DNA of 64,000 bases, taken from positions 426,176 through 490,175 of the forward strand of contig NZ_NEVN01000009.1 in NCBI RefSeq assembly GCF_002261475.1, written 5' to 3'. Source of the DNA: Bordetella genomosp. 5. Lineage in GTDB: Bacteria > Pseudomonadota > Gammaproteobacteria > Burkholderiales > Burkholderiaceae_B. The notes beneath the pieces are model-generated. The model ran no database searches. It was not told the origin of the DNA and saw nothing but the letters and a program-made list of their open reading frames with translations. The translations under genes were made by a program, and so were the position numbers. Shown piece by piece: positions 37,508 to 46,405 of the stretch. Numbering within the stretch: the stretch's first letter is position 1; every line of letters starts with the position of its first letter.

Positions 37508-39202
37508 ATGGACATGCCTGCCACCTTGCCCGCCGACACCGCCGTACCCGACTCGCGCGGCCAGAATCTCTTCGACTGCGATCCGTACGCCGGCCCGATG
37601 GCCGCGCGCTATCTGCCCGCCGATCTGTATGCCCATCTGCTGCCGCATCTGCACAGACTCGGCGCACTCGCCGGCGGCGAGATGGACGCGCTGGCCATGT
37701 CGGCCGATCAGCATCCGCCCACGCTGGCGGTGCGGCATCGCACGGGCGTGGATGCGTCGCGGGTCGAGAAACACCCCGACTACGTGGCGCTCGAGCGCCT
37801 TGCCTACAGCGAATTCGGCCTCGCCGCGCTCTCGCATCGCGGCGGTGTGCTGGGCTGGGCCGCCCCGATGCCCGCCGCGGCCAAGTACGCGCTGAGCCAC
37901 CTTTTCGTGCAGGCCGAGTTCGGCCTGTGCTGCCCGGTGAGCATGACGGACTCGCTGGCGCGCACGCTGCGCCGCTATGGCGATCCGGCATTGGTCGAAC
38001 AGGTGCTGCCCGAGGTCACCAGCCTGGACTTCGACACGCTGCGCCAGGGCGCGATGTTCATGACCGAACAAGGCGCGGGCTCCGACGTCAGCGCCACCAC
38101 CACCGAGGCGCATCAGGACGCCGATGGCAACTGGCTGCTGCAGGGCGACAAGTGGTTCTGCTCGAATCCGGACGCAGGCTATGCCATGGTGCTGGCGCGC
38201 AGCGAGCGCGAGCCGGGGCTCAAGGGCGTGTCGCTGTTCCTGCTGCCGCGCGACCTGCCCGACGGCCGCCACAATCACTACCGCATCCTGCGCCTGAAGG
38301 ACAAGCTCGGCACGCGCTCGATGGCCAGCGGCGAGATCCGCCTCGAAGGCGCGCACGCGTGGCTGGTGGGCGAAAGGGGCCGCGGCTTCAAGCAGATGGC
38401 GGACATGATCAACAACTCGCGCCTGTCGAACGGGATGCGCGCGGCCGGCCTCATGCGGCGCGCCTGCGCGGAGGCGATGTACGTGGCGCGCGAGCGGCGC
38501 GCCTTCGGGCAGGCGCTGGCCGACATGCCGCTGATGCGGCGCCAGCTGGCGAAGATGATGCTGTGGGCCGAGCAGGCCCGCAGCGTGATGTATCAAACCG
38601 CGCAGGCCCTGGCCGACGCCGAGGCGGGCCGCGGCGACCCGGCGCTGCCCCGCATCATGACGCCGCTGATCAAGTTTCGCGCCTGCCGCGATGCGCGTAA
38701 GGTCACCGGCGACGCGATGGAAGTGCGCGGCGGCTGCGGCTACATCGAAGAATGGGTCGAACCCCGCCTGCTGCGCGACGCCCATCTCGGCTCGATCTGG
38801 GAAGGCACCAGCAATATCGTGGCGCTCGACGTATTGCGCGCGATCCGCCGCGAGCAGTCGTTGCCGGCGCTGCGCGCCCATGTCGACCGCCTGCTGACGC
38901 AAGGGGTGCCCTGCCCCGACTCGTTGCGCGCGCAACAGGATGCGGCGATCGACGCGGCCTTCGGGTTGGCCGACCGCGCCGCGCAGGAGAATCTCGATGC
39001 CCTGGCGCGGCAGGCCGCGTCGGCGCTGTATCACGCGCTGTCGATCGCGGCGCTCAGGCACGAAGCCCGCGCCGACGGACTGGCGGGGCGCGCGCTGCTG
39101 GCCGACCAGGTGCTGCGCCATCGCCTGATGCCCCAGGATCCTTGCGCACCGGCCCAGGACGACGACGCCCTCAACCAGCGCGTGCTCGCGGCCCAACCCT
39201 GA
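37508..39202 (+). CDS. Acyl-CoA dehydrogenase of the AidB-like branch
   Basis: A 564-residue flavoprotein, longer than ordinary acyl-CoA dehydrogenases (~390) because of a C-terminal extension of about 120 residues, as in AidB. Shared blocks are 'MTEQGAGSDVSATTTEAH', 'LKDKLGTRSMASGEIRLEGA' and 'SIWEGTSNIVALDVLRAI'. AidB itself links FAD chemistry to alkylation defence, but relatives oxidise acyl-CoAs; the Bug receptor and CoA-transferase downstream favour metabolism. The start is uncertain: ATG 37508 was preferred over TTG 37496 and ATG 37514, none with a strong ribosome-binding site. Confidence 0.85.
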   Translation: MDMPATLPADTAVPDSRGQNLFDCDPYAGPMAARYLPADLYAHLLPHLHRLGALAGGEMDALAMSADQHPPTLAVRHRTGVDASRVEKHPDYVALERLAYSEFGLAALSHRGGVLGWAAPMPAAAKYALSHLFVQAEFGLCCPVSMTDSLARTLRRYGDPALVEQVLPEVTSLDFDTLRQGAMFMTEQGAGSDVSATTTEAHQDADGNWLLQGDKWFCSNPDAGYAMVLARSEREPGLKGVSLFLLPRDLPDGRHNHYRILRLKDKLGTRSMASGEIRLEGAHAWLVGERGRGFKQMADMINNSRLSNGMRAAGLMRRACAEAMYVARERRAFGQALADMPLMRRQLAKMMLWAEQARSVMYQTAQALADAEAGRGDPALPRIMTPLIKFRACRDARKVTGDAMEVRGGCGYIEEWVEPRLLRDAHLGSIWEGTSNIVALDVLRAIRREQSLPALRAHVDRLLTQGVPCPDSLRAQQDAAIDAAFGLADRAAQENLDALARQAASALYHALSIAALRHEARADGLAGRALLADQVLRHRLMPQDPCAPAQDDDALNQRVLAAQP

Positions 39203-39285
39203 TTTCAACGGTGGCGCACGCCACCGCATGCTCGACCACCGGCGGCTCGATCCGCCGCGTGTCCACAACACAGGAGACATCCACC

Positions 39286-40275
39286 ATGACGCAGCCTCTG
39301 CTTTCCCGCCTGGCCCGTTTCGGCGCCGCGCTCGCGCTCGGCGCGGGCGTTCTGGCCGCCCCGGCCCACGCCGAATTTCCCGATCGCCCCGTGACGCTGA
39401 TCGTGCCCTTCCCGCCGGGCGGCCCCACCGACGCCATGGCCCGCCGCCTGGCCGAAGGCCTCAAACAGGAGCTCGGCCAGACCGTCGTGGTCGAGAACCG
39501 GGGCGGCGCCGGCGGCAACATCGGCGCCGAGGCCGTGGCGCGCGCCAAAGCCGACGGCTACACGCTGCTGTTCGGCACGTCCGGTCCGCTTGCGATCAAC
39601 GTCAGCCTCTACAAAAACCAGGGCTACGACCCGCGCACCAGCTTCGCGCCCATCGTGCGTATCGGCCACCTGCCGAACATTCTCGTGGTGCATCCCTCGG
39701 TCAAGGCCGACAACGCCCAGGAGCTGATCGCCTACGCCCGCAGCCATCCCGATCAACTCAGCTATGCCTCGTCCGGCAACGGCGCCTCGTCGCACCTGGC
39801 GGGCGTGCTGTTCAATCGCATGGCCGGCACGCGCATCATGCACGTGCCCTACAAGGGCACCGGGCCCGCGCTCAATGATCTGCTCGGCGGCCAGGTGTCG
39901 ATGTCGTTCACGGACATCCTGACCGCGCTGCCGTTCGTGCAGAGCGGCCGCCTGCGCGCCATCGGCCTGGCGAGCGCGGATCGTTCCACCGCCCTGCCCG
40001 AGCTTCCCACGCTGGCCGAACAGGGCCTCGCCGGCTACGACGTGAGCGTGTTCTTCGGCATCGTCGCTCCCAAGGACACGCCGCCCGACGTGGTCGCCCG
40101 CCTGAACCGCGCCTTCATCGCCACCCTGGACTCGCCGGCCGTGCGGGACACGCTCACGAAGCAGGGCATCGTGCCCGCGACCGACCGCACGCCGCAGGCC
40201 CTGGCCACCTTCATCTCGGCCGAGGTGGACAAATGGGGCAAGGTCATCCGCGACGCCAACATCTCGATCGACTGA
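39286..40275 (+). CDS. Bug-family (tripartite tricarboxylate transporter) periplasmic receptor
   Basis: A 329-residue solute-binding protein with a Sec signal peptide cleaved near 'APAHAEFP'. Family blocks 'PDRPVTLIVPFPPGGPTDAMAR', 'VENRGGAGGNIGA' and 'HVPYKGTGPALNDLLGGQV' are all present. Bug proteins bind carboxylates or amides. No TctA/TctB membrane genes are encoded here, so it is an orphan that must borrow a transporter or act as a sensor. CAGGAGA lies upstream of the ATG at 39286. The setting suggests it binds the acid used by the neighbouring acyl-CoA enzymes. Confidence 0.94.
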   Translation: MTQPLLSRLARFGAALALGAGVLAAPAHAEFPDRPVTLIVPFPPGGPTDAMARRLAEGLKQELGQTVVVENRGGAGGNIGAEAVARAKADGYTLLFGTSGPLAINVSLYKNQGYDPRTSFAPIVRIGHLPNILVVHPSVKADNAQELIAYARSHPDQLSYASSGNGASSHLAGVLFNRMAGTRIMHVPYKGTGPALNDLLGGQVSMSFTDILTALPFVQSGRLRAIGLASADRSTALPELPTLAEQGLAGYDVSVFFGIVAPKDTPPDVVARLNRAFIATLDSPAVRDTLTKQGIVPATDRTPQALATFISAEVDKWGKVIRDANISID

Positions 40276-40279
40276 CGCC

Positions 40280-41434
40280 ATGCATCCTTCCCTACCGCAG
40301 GCCGGCGCGCTCGCCGGCTGCCGCATCATCGACCTCTCGCGCGTGCTGGGCGGGCCCTACTGCACGCAGGTGCTCGCCGATCACGGCGCCGACGTGCTCA
40401 AGATCGAGCCGCCCTCGGGCGACGAAACCCGCGGCTGGGGCCCGCCGTTCGCGCAGGGGGTGGGCGGCGACACGGCGGCCTATTTCGTGGGCGTGAACCG
40501 CAACAAACAGGGGCTCACGCTCGACCTCTCGCAGGAGGCCGGCCGCACGTTTCTGCGCGGTCTGCTGGCCGAGGCGGACGTGCTGGTCGAAAACTTCAAG
40601 CCGGGCACCATGGAAAAGTGGGGCTTGGGCTACGACACGCTCAAAGACGACTTTCCGCGCCTCATCCACTGCCGTGTCAGCGGCTTCGGCGCCGACGGCC
40701 CCCTGGGCGGCTTGCCCGGCTACGACGCGTGCGCGCAGGCCATGTGCGGGCTAATGAGTGTGAATGGCGATGCCGAGGGCGAGCCCACGCGGGTCGGGCT
40801 GCCCGTCGTCGACATGGTGACGGGGCTGAACGCGACGGTCGCCATCCTGCTGGCGCTCAACGAGCGCGTGCGCAGTGGCCTGGGCCAGTTTCTGGACATC
40901 ACGCTGTACGACTGCGCGGTGTCCCTGCTGCATCCGCACGCGCCCAATTATTTTTACGGCGGCAAGGTGCCCGGGCGCAGCGGCAATGCGCATCCCAACA
41001 TCGCGCCGTACGAGACCTTCGCCACGGCGCAGGGCACGCTGTTTCTGGCGGTGGGCAACCAGCGTCAGTTCGCCACCCTGTGCGCCACGCTGGGCGCGCC
41101 AGCGCTGGCCGAAGACGAGCGCTACGCCAGCAATGCGGCCCGCCTGGCGCACCGCGCGGCGCTGCACGAGGCGCTGACGGCGTTGCTGGCCGACAAGGAG
41201 GCCGCGGGATTCGCCGAGGTGCTGCTAGCGCGCGGCGTGCCCGCCGCCGCGGTGCAGGACGTGGCCGAGGTGCTGGCGCACCCGCACACGCGCCATCGCG
41301 GCATGGTGATCGAACACGGCGACTACCTCGGCATCGGCAGCCCGATCAAGCTGTCGCGCACACCGGCCACCCTGCGCCGCCTGCCTCCCGCCCTGGGCGA
41401 GGACAACGCGGCGCACGACGCCCCGTCGTCCTGA
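40280..41434 (+). CDS. Class III (CaiB/BaiF) CoA-transferase
   Basis: A 384-residue family III CoA-transferase. The N-terminal block 'IIDLSRVLGGPYCTQVLADHGADVLKIEPP' binds CoA, and the nucleophilic Asp is in 'LPGYDACAQAMCGLMSVNG'. The enzyme would move CoA from a donor such as succinyl-CoA to a carboxylic acid, feeding the AidB-like dehydrogenase two genes upstream. It begins four bases after the Bug receptor stop. Its own stop lies in a 14-base palindrome shared with the convergent gamma-glutamyltransferase gene. Confidence 0.94.
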   Translation: MHPSLPQAGALAGCRIIDLSRVLGGPYCTQVLADHGADVLKIEPPSGDETRGWGPPFAQGVGGDTAAYFVGVNRNKQGLTLDLSQEAGRTFLRGLLAEADVLVENFKPGTMEKWGLGYDTLKDDFPRLIHCRVSGFGADGPLGGLPGYDACAQAMCGLMSVNGDAEGEPTRVGLPVVDMVTGLNATVAILLALNERVRSGLGQFLDITLYDCAVSLLHPHAPNYFYGGKVPGRSGNAHPNIAPYETFATAQGTLFLAVGNQRQFATLCATLGAPALAEDERYASNAARLAHRAALHEALTALLADKEAAGFAEVLLARGVPAAAVQDVAEVLAHPHTRHRGMVIEHGDYLGIGSPIKLSRTPATLRRLPPALGEDNAAHDAPSS

Positions 41435-41444
41435 GCCGGCTCAG
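41431..41444. terminator. Perfect palindrome containing both convergent stop codons (CaiB-type / ggt)
   Basis: CTGAGCCGGCTCAG is an exact 14-base palindrome. The + strand TGA is 41432-41434 and the - strand TGA (TCA) is 41441-41443. No T tract is present. Confidence 0.5.
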
Positions 41445-43189
41445 CGTCCCAGCGCCACACCCTCGCGGCGCGGATCCGCGCCGCCCTGCAGGCCATCGAG
41501 TCCGATCACGATGCCCTGCAGGCCGCTGGGGAAGGCCTCCATCTTCACCTCGTGACCCATCGCGCGCAGCCGCGGCGCCAGGGCTTCCAGCGCGCTGCCG
41601 GCCTCGAGCTCGGTGGCCTTGTTGCGGCTGCCCCGATTCGCCAGCGCGATGGCCTGCTGGATATCGAGATTCCAGTCGAGCACGCCCACCAGCGTCTTGG
41701 CGACGTAGTTGATGATGGCGCTGCCGCCGGGCGAGCCCACCGTGAGATAGGGCTTGCCGCCACGGAACACGATCATGGGCGCCATCGAGCTGCGCGGACG
41801 CTTGCCGGGCTCGATGCGGTTCGCCACGGCGCGTCCCTCCGGATCGCGCCACGACGAAGAAAAGTCCGTCATCTCGTTGTTGAGCAGAAAGCCGCGCACG
41901 AAGATCTTGCTGCCGAACGCCGATTCGATGGTCGACGTCATCGACACCACGTTGCCCGCCGCGTCGACGGCGGTCAGATGGGTGGTGGACGGCAACTCGA
42001 GCGCATCGTCGCGGGCGCGTTCGGCCAGCATCCCGGCCGGATCGCCGGGCAGGGCCACCTTCATGCTGCGGTCCGGCCGGATCAGGGCGGCACGCTGACG
42101 CAGATAGCCCGGTGCCAGCATCTGCGCGACCGGCACGGACACGAAGCGCGGGTCGGCCACATAGAAATCGCGATCGGCGTAGGCCAGGCGGCCGGCCTCG
42201 GCGAAGTAATGCACGGCCTCGACGCTGTCGGGCGCGAGGCGGGCGATGGGCGTGTGCTCGAGGATGCCCAGCATCTGCAGCACGGCCAGCGGACCGCTGG
42301 ACGGCGGCGGCGGGCCGCACAGGCGATAGCCGCGATAGCGGCTGCACACCGGCTGCTCGATCTGGGCGCGAAAGCCGGCGAGGTCCGCTTCGGTGAGGTC
42401 GCCGGGTTGCGCGTGGCCGTGCACGGCCGCCACGATGTCGCGCGCGATCTCGCCCTGATAGAAGGCATCGGCGCCCTGCGCCGCCACGCGGCGCAACACC
42501 TCGGCAAGCGCGGGGTTGCGCAGGCGGTGCCCCACCGGCCAGGGCTGCCCGGCCGCGTCCAGGAAATACGCCGCCGCGGCCGGCTGCTTTGCCAGTGCGG
42601 GGGTCTGGCGCAGCATTTCGTGCAGCCGTGGCGACACCGCGAAGCCCTGCTCGGCCAGGGCGATGGCGGGCTCGAACAGACGCGCCCAGGGCAGCTTGCC
42701 GTGCGCGCGATGCGCCAGCTCCAGTCCGCGCAGCAGGCCGGGCGTGGCGACCGCGCGGCCGTTGTTCACCGACTCGGCGAACGACAGCGGTTTGCCGTCG
42801 CGCCAGAAGCGGTCCTGGCGGGCGGCGGCCGGCGCGGTCTCGCGGCTGTCGTATGACACGAGCTCGCCGCTCGCCGCGTCGTAATGCATCATGAAGGCGC
42901 CGCCCCCGATGCCCGACGATTGCGGCTCCACCAGATTCAGCACGAGCTGCGCCGCGATCACGGCATCGACGGCGCTGCCGCCTTCGCGCAGCACCGCCGC
43001 GCCGGCCTCGCTCGCCAGCGGATTGGCCGTGGCGATCATCTCCTGGCGCGTCTGCACCAGCGGCTTCGCCTGAAAACCGGACGCGCCCTCGGGGTTCACG
43101 TCGGCGGCGGGCTGGCGCGCCTGTGCCGGGCTCAGTCCCAGCGTGGCCAGCAGCACCAGACCGGCCGCCCATTTCATTTGCATCGTCAT
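41441..43189 (-). CDS. ggt: Gamma-glutamyltransferase, periplasmic
   Basis: A 582-residue Ntn-hydrolase that hydrolyses or transfers the gamma-glutamyl group of glutathione. A Sec signal peptide ends near 'SPAQARQ'. The proenzyme would self-cleave before T402 in 'PSTTHLTAVDAAGNVV', giving large and small subunits; 'SMTSTIES' and 'VGSPGGSAII' are the substrate-site blocks. The ATG at 43189 follows a GGGGACAGGG stretch; a longer frame to 43282 crosses the divergent LysR promoter region. With the ChaC-like protein at 32498, the window encodes two glutathione-cleaving enzymes. Confidence 0.95.
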   Translation of the reverse strand: MTMQMKWAAGLVLLATLGLSPAQARQPAADVNPEGASGFQAKPLVQTRQEMIATANPLASEAGAAVLREGGSAVDAVIAAQLVLNLVEPQSSGIGGGAFMMHYDAASGELVSYDSRETAPAAARQDRFWRDGKPLSFAESVNNGRAVATPGLLRGLELAHRAHGKLPWARLFEPAIALAEQGFAVSPRLHEMLRQTPALAKQPAAAAYFLDAAGQPWPVGHRLRNPALAEVLRRVAAQGADAFYQGEIARDIVAAVHGHAQPGDLTEADLAGFRAQIEQPVCSRYRGYRLCGPPPPSSGPLAVLQMLGILEHTPIARLAPDSVEAVHYFAEAGRLAYADRDFYVADPRFVSVPVAQMLAPGYLRQRAALIRPDRSMKVALPGDPAGMLAERARDDALELPSTTHLTAVDAAGNVVSMTSTIESAFGSKIFVRGFLLNNEMTDFSSSWRDPEGRAVANRIEPGKRPRSSMAPMIVFRGGKPYLTVGSPGGSAIINYVAKTLVGVLDWNLDIQQAIALANRGSRNKATELEAGSALEALAPRLRAMGHEVKMEAFPSGLQGIVIGLDGLQGGADPRREGVALGR

Positions 43190-43280
43190 CCCTGTCCCCT
43201 CGCCTCGGAGACCCCATGATAGCCAAGCGGCGCCCGGGTCTCGCATAGAATCGCTGCTGGACCGACCCATTCCTTCCACC

Positions 43281-44165
43281 ATGCGCCTGCGTCACATCGA
43301 AATCTTCGAAGCCATCCGCCGCACCGGCTCCCTGACCGAAGCGGCGGCCGCGCTGCATATCTCGCAGCCCGCGGCCAGCAAGCTGCTGGCGCATGCCGAA
43401 ACGCAGCTGGGATTCAAGCTGTTCGAACGGGTCAAGGGCAGGCTGGTGGCCACGCGCGAGGCCGAGATCCTGACGCCCGAGGTGGCACGGCTGAATCAGG
43501 ATCTCAACAGCGTGCGACGGCTCGCCGCGAGCCTGCGCGACAGCCCCAACGGCCATCTGCGCGTGGGCTGCGCGCCCGCGCTGGGCCTGGGCCTGCTGCC
43601 CGGCGTGATCCGCGCCAGCCGCGACGCCCAGCCCGGCATCACGTTCGATATTCACACCCATCACAGCGCCGAGCTGGTGCAGGGCCTGATGGCCCGCGAG
43701 CTCGATCTGGCGATCACGTTCGATACCAACGACTACGCCGGCCTCACCCGCGCGCCGCTGGGCCACACGGAATTGGTGCATCTGAGCCGGCGCCCGGCCA
43801 CCGATGACGACGCGCCCACGCGGCTGTCCGACCTGTCCGGCGACACGCTGATCGTGCTCGACGCGCGCGATGCCTCGGGCTCGATGCTGCAGATGGCGCT
43901 CGACGCGCAAGGCCTGGCGCCGCCGGTGGCGATCCAGGTCCAGACGCACTACGTCGCGTGCGCGCTGGCCGAGGCCGGCTGCGGCGAGGCCATCGTCGAC
44001 GCCTACACCGCGCGCGCGATGCTGCGGCCCGGCATGGTGTCGCGGCGTCTCGAGCCGCCGCTGCGGGTGCCGATCAGCCTGCTCACGCGCAGCCACGAAG
44101 CGCTGTCGGCGCTGCACCGCGACTTTATCGAACGCCTGCGCGCGGCCTGCACCGCCACGCCATGA
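43281..44165 (+). CDS. LysR-family transcriptional regulator
   Basis: A 294-residue LTTR with helix-turn-helix 'GSLTEAAAALHISQPAASKLLAHAE' at residues 16-40. The opening 'MRLRHIEIFEAI' is typical of the CysB/NocR-like or GcvA-type regulators. It is divergent from ggt (91-base gap), which is its most likely target. The Bug receptor downstream converges on it. Its TGA overlaps the A tract of the hairpin that terminates that receptor gene. Confidence 0.92.
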   Translation: MRLRHIEIFEAIRRTGSLTEAAAALHISQPAASKLLAHAETQLGFKLFERVKGRLVATREAEILTPEVARLNQDLNSVRRLAASLRDSPNGHLRVGCAPALGLGLLPGVIRASRDAQPGITFDIHTHHSAELVQGLMARELDLAITFDTNDYAGLTRAPLGHTELVHLSRRPATDDDAPTRLSDLSGDTLIVLDARDASGSMLQMALDAQGLAPPVAIQVQTHYVACALAEAGCGEAIVDAYTARAMLRPGMVSRRLEPPLRVPISLLTRSHEALSALHRDFIERLRAACTATP

Positions 44166-44190
44166 AAAAGGGCACCCTCGCGGGTGCCCC
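44164..44190 (-). terminator. Intrinsic terminator for the Bug receptor gene
   Basis: GGGCACCC, a 4-base loop and GGGTGCCC (44170-44189) form an 8-bp stem. On the - strand it ends in a T run (A run at 44165-44169). The + strand side reads CATGAAAAAG, a lead-in seen at other - strand terminators here. Confidence 0.8.
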
Positions 44191-44228
44191 TGTCAGATCC
44201 GGCATGCCCGCGCGAGGCGGGCCCGGGA

Positions 44229-45212
44229 TCAGTCGAGCTTGATGTTCTGCTTCTTGACCACGTCGGCAGCCCAGTCGTATTGCGCCTTGATCTCCTTGGC
44301 GAATTCTTCCGGGGTGTTGCCCGACGGGGCCGAGCCCTGATCGGCGAGGGTCTTGATGACCTTCGGATCCTTCAGGGCCACGACAGCGGCGTCACGCAGC
44401 TTGTTCACGACTTCCATCGGGGTGCCCTTGGGCGCCAGCAGGCCGTACCAGACGGGCTGGTTCAGCACCGGGAAACCGGCATCCTTGAACGTCGGGACGT
44501 CCTTGATCGAGTCGATGCGCTCGGGCCAGGCGATGGCCATGGCGTTGAGCTTGCCGGCCTGGATCTGCGGCATGGACGACGGCAGGTTGTCGAAGATGAT
44601 TTCGATCTGACCGCCGACGGCGTCGGCCACGGCCGGACCCGAACCCTTGTAGGGCACGTGCACGATGTCGGTGCCGGTGGCCATCTTGAAGGACTCACCC
44701 ATCAAGTGCAGCACGCCGCAGGTGCCCGAGCTGCCGTACGAGTACTTGCCGGGGTTCTTCTTCAGCTCTTCGAGGAAGCCCTTGAAGTCCTTGGCGGGGA
44801 ACTTGGGGTTCACGGCAACGACGTTGGCCGTGTTCGCGAAGTTCGTGACCGGCTGGAAGTCGGTCAGGGGGTTGTAGGGCAGATCCTTGGGACGGCAGGC
44901 CGGGTTCACGGCCATGGTCGAGACCGTGGCGATCGACAGCGTGTAGCCATCGGGCGCGGCACGCGCGGCTTCCGATGCGCCGATGGCGCCGCCGGCGCCG
45001 CCCTTGTTCTCGACCACCATGGGTTGGCCGAGCTCCTGGCTCATGCGCTGGGTCACGATGCGCGCGATGATGTCCGTCGAGCCACCCGGCGCGAACGGCA
45101 CGATCACACGAATGGGCTTGTCCGGGAAATTGGCGGCTTGTGCGCCGCTCGTTACGGCAGCGATACCTGCGGCCATGGCAATGGCTTGGACCAGGGTGCG
45201 GACTTTGATCAT
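44229..45212 (-). CDS. Bug-family periplasmic receptor
   Basis: A 327-residue orphan Bug/TctC receptor. The signal peptide runs to about 'SGAQAANFP'. Family blocks 'PDKPIRVIVPFAPGGSTDIIAR', 'VENKGGAGGAIGASEAAR' and 'HVPYKGSGPAVADAVGGQI' are present. It is only moderately similar to the Bug protein at 39286, so the two likely bind different ligands. No TctAB genes are nearby. GGAGG is present just before the ATG at 45212, and it has its own terminator, so it appears monocistronic. Confidence 0.94.
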   Translation of the reverse strand: MIKVRTLVQAIAMAAGIAAVTSGAQAANFPDKPIRVIVPFAPGGSTDIIARIVTQRMSQELGQPMVVENKGGAGGAIGASEAARAAPDGYTLSIATVSTMAVNPACRPKDLPYNPLTDFQPVTNFANTANVVAVNPKFPAKDFKGFLEELKKNPGKYSYGSSGTCGVLHLMGESFKMATGTDIVHVPYKGSGPAVADAVGGQIEIIFDNLPSSMPQIQAGKLNAMAIAWPERIDSIKDVPTFKDAGFPVLNQPVWYGLLAPKGTPMEVVNKLRDAAVVALKDPKVIKTLADQGSAPSGNTPEEFAKEIKAQYDWAADVVKKQNIKLD

Positions 45213-45443
45213 GGGTGTGCTTCCTCCTAGATTTACGGCGTCCCCGCGTGAGAGATGCCGATGTGCCGATCGCCCTCTGTGGATGAGCGATATCTATGAT
45301 TGTTTGCGGACGTGAAATGCGGTGTGTCTCATGCAAGCCCAGGGCGGGCCCCGCCACGTCAGAACCATGGAGAATAGCAGCAAATCGCGCGATTGCGGTA
45401 GCATGCCCGCCAGCATTCCTTTCCGAGTCCTGAACGAAACACC

Positions 45444-46334
45444 ATGTCGGTCGCACTGCTGGTCCTGCCGGATTTTCTGTTGGTCGCCCTGGGTTGGGTA
45501 CTGCGTCACAGACTGGGTTTCGCGCGCGAATTCTTCGCCGGCACCGAGCGCCTCGTCTACTTCGTGCTGTTCCCCGCGCTGCTGTTCCAGTCCATCCTGC
45601 GCACCCCGATCAGCGCCGGCAACGCCGCCCTGCTTCTGCAGGCCGCGGCCATCATGATCGGCGCCGGCACGCTGCTGTCGTGGCTGGCGGGCCCGATACT
45701 GCGGCCGGCCCCGGTGGCGCTGGCGTCGGCGGCGCAATGCGGCTATCGCTTCAACACCTACATCGGCCTCGCGCTGGCCGCGAGCCTGGGCGGGCAGCCG
45801 GGCCAGACGGTCATGGCGCTGATCATCGGCTTCGCGGTGCCCATGGCCAATCTCTCGGCCGTGTACGGGCTGGCGCGGCACAACGGCAAGAACCTCTTCG
45901 GCGAGCTGCTGCGCAATCCCCTCGTCGTCTCCACCGTGCTCGCGCTGCTCTGCAACCTCGCGGGCCTGCACCTGCCGGGCCCCGTCGATATCGTGTTCAG
46001 CCGGCTCGGCAGCGCGGCCATCGCACTCGGCATCATCTGCGTGGGCGCCAGCCTCTCCTGGGAAGGCGGCAAGGGCCATGGCCGGCTCATCAGCTGGATG
46101 CTGGTCGTCAAGCTCGGGCTGATGCCCCTGGTGGCGCTGGGCGCGGCCTGGCTGCTCGGCCTCGATCCGCTCGCCACCCGCATGCTGGTGCTGTTCGGCG
46201 CGCTGCCCACCGCCTCCGCGGCCTATGTGCTGGCCATGCGCATGGGCGGCGACGGCCGCATGGTGGCCGTGCTGATCTCGCTGGGCACGCTGTTCTCGGC
46301 CGTCACCATCCCGCTCTGGCTGCTGATGCTCTGA
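45444..46334 (+). CDS. AEC-family (auxin efflux carrier) transporter
   Basis: A 296-residue inner-membrane carrier with about ten hydrophobic helices in two inverted halves. The opening 'LPDFLLVALGWVL' and the central 'GFAVPMANLSAVYGLARHN' crossover region are typical of the AEC/MdcF-type carriers, which move malonate, malate or related acids. It is divergent from the Bug receptor gene with a 231-base gap that shows no clear operator. The substrate is not predictable. Confidence 0.88.
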   Translation: MSVALLVLPDFLLVALGWVLRHRLGFAREFFAGTERLVYFVLFPALLFQSILRTPISAGNAALLLQAAAIMIGAGTLLSWLAGPILRPAPVALASAAQCGYRFNTYIGLALAASLGGQPGQTVMALIIGFAVPMANLSAVYGLARHNGKNLFGELLRNPLVVSTVLALLCNLAGLHLPGPVDIVFSRLGSAAIALGIICVGASLSWEGGKGHGRLISWMLVVKLGLMPLVALGAAWLLGLDPLATRMLVLFGALPTASAAYVLAMRMGGDGRMVAVLISLGTLFSAVTIPLWLLML

Positions 46335-46354
46335 CGCGCCGTGGCGGCAGCGGC

Positions 46355-46390
46355 CATGAAAAAAGGCCGCGCCTGTCAGGGCGCGGCCTT
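46355..46390 (-). terminator. Intrinsic terminator for fumC
   Basis: AAGGCCGCGCC (46363-46373), loop TGTCAG and GGCGCGGCCTT (46380-46390) form an 11-bp perfect stem. The - strand then has six or more T residues and CATG. It lies 16 bases after the fumC stop. Confidence 0.85.
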
Positions 46391-46405
46391 GTCATCGGCG
46401 GCTGA

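Noticed and set aside
41346..44117. A 923-codon open frame on the - strand across ggt and the LysR gene
   Set aside because: It overlaps two genes with clear motifs in other frames, and its residues show only codon-bias composition.
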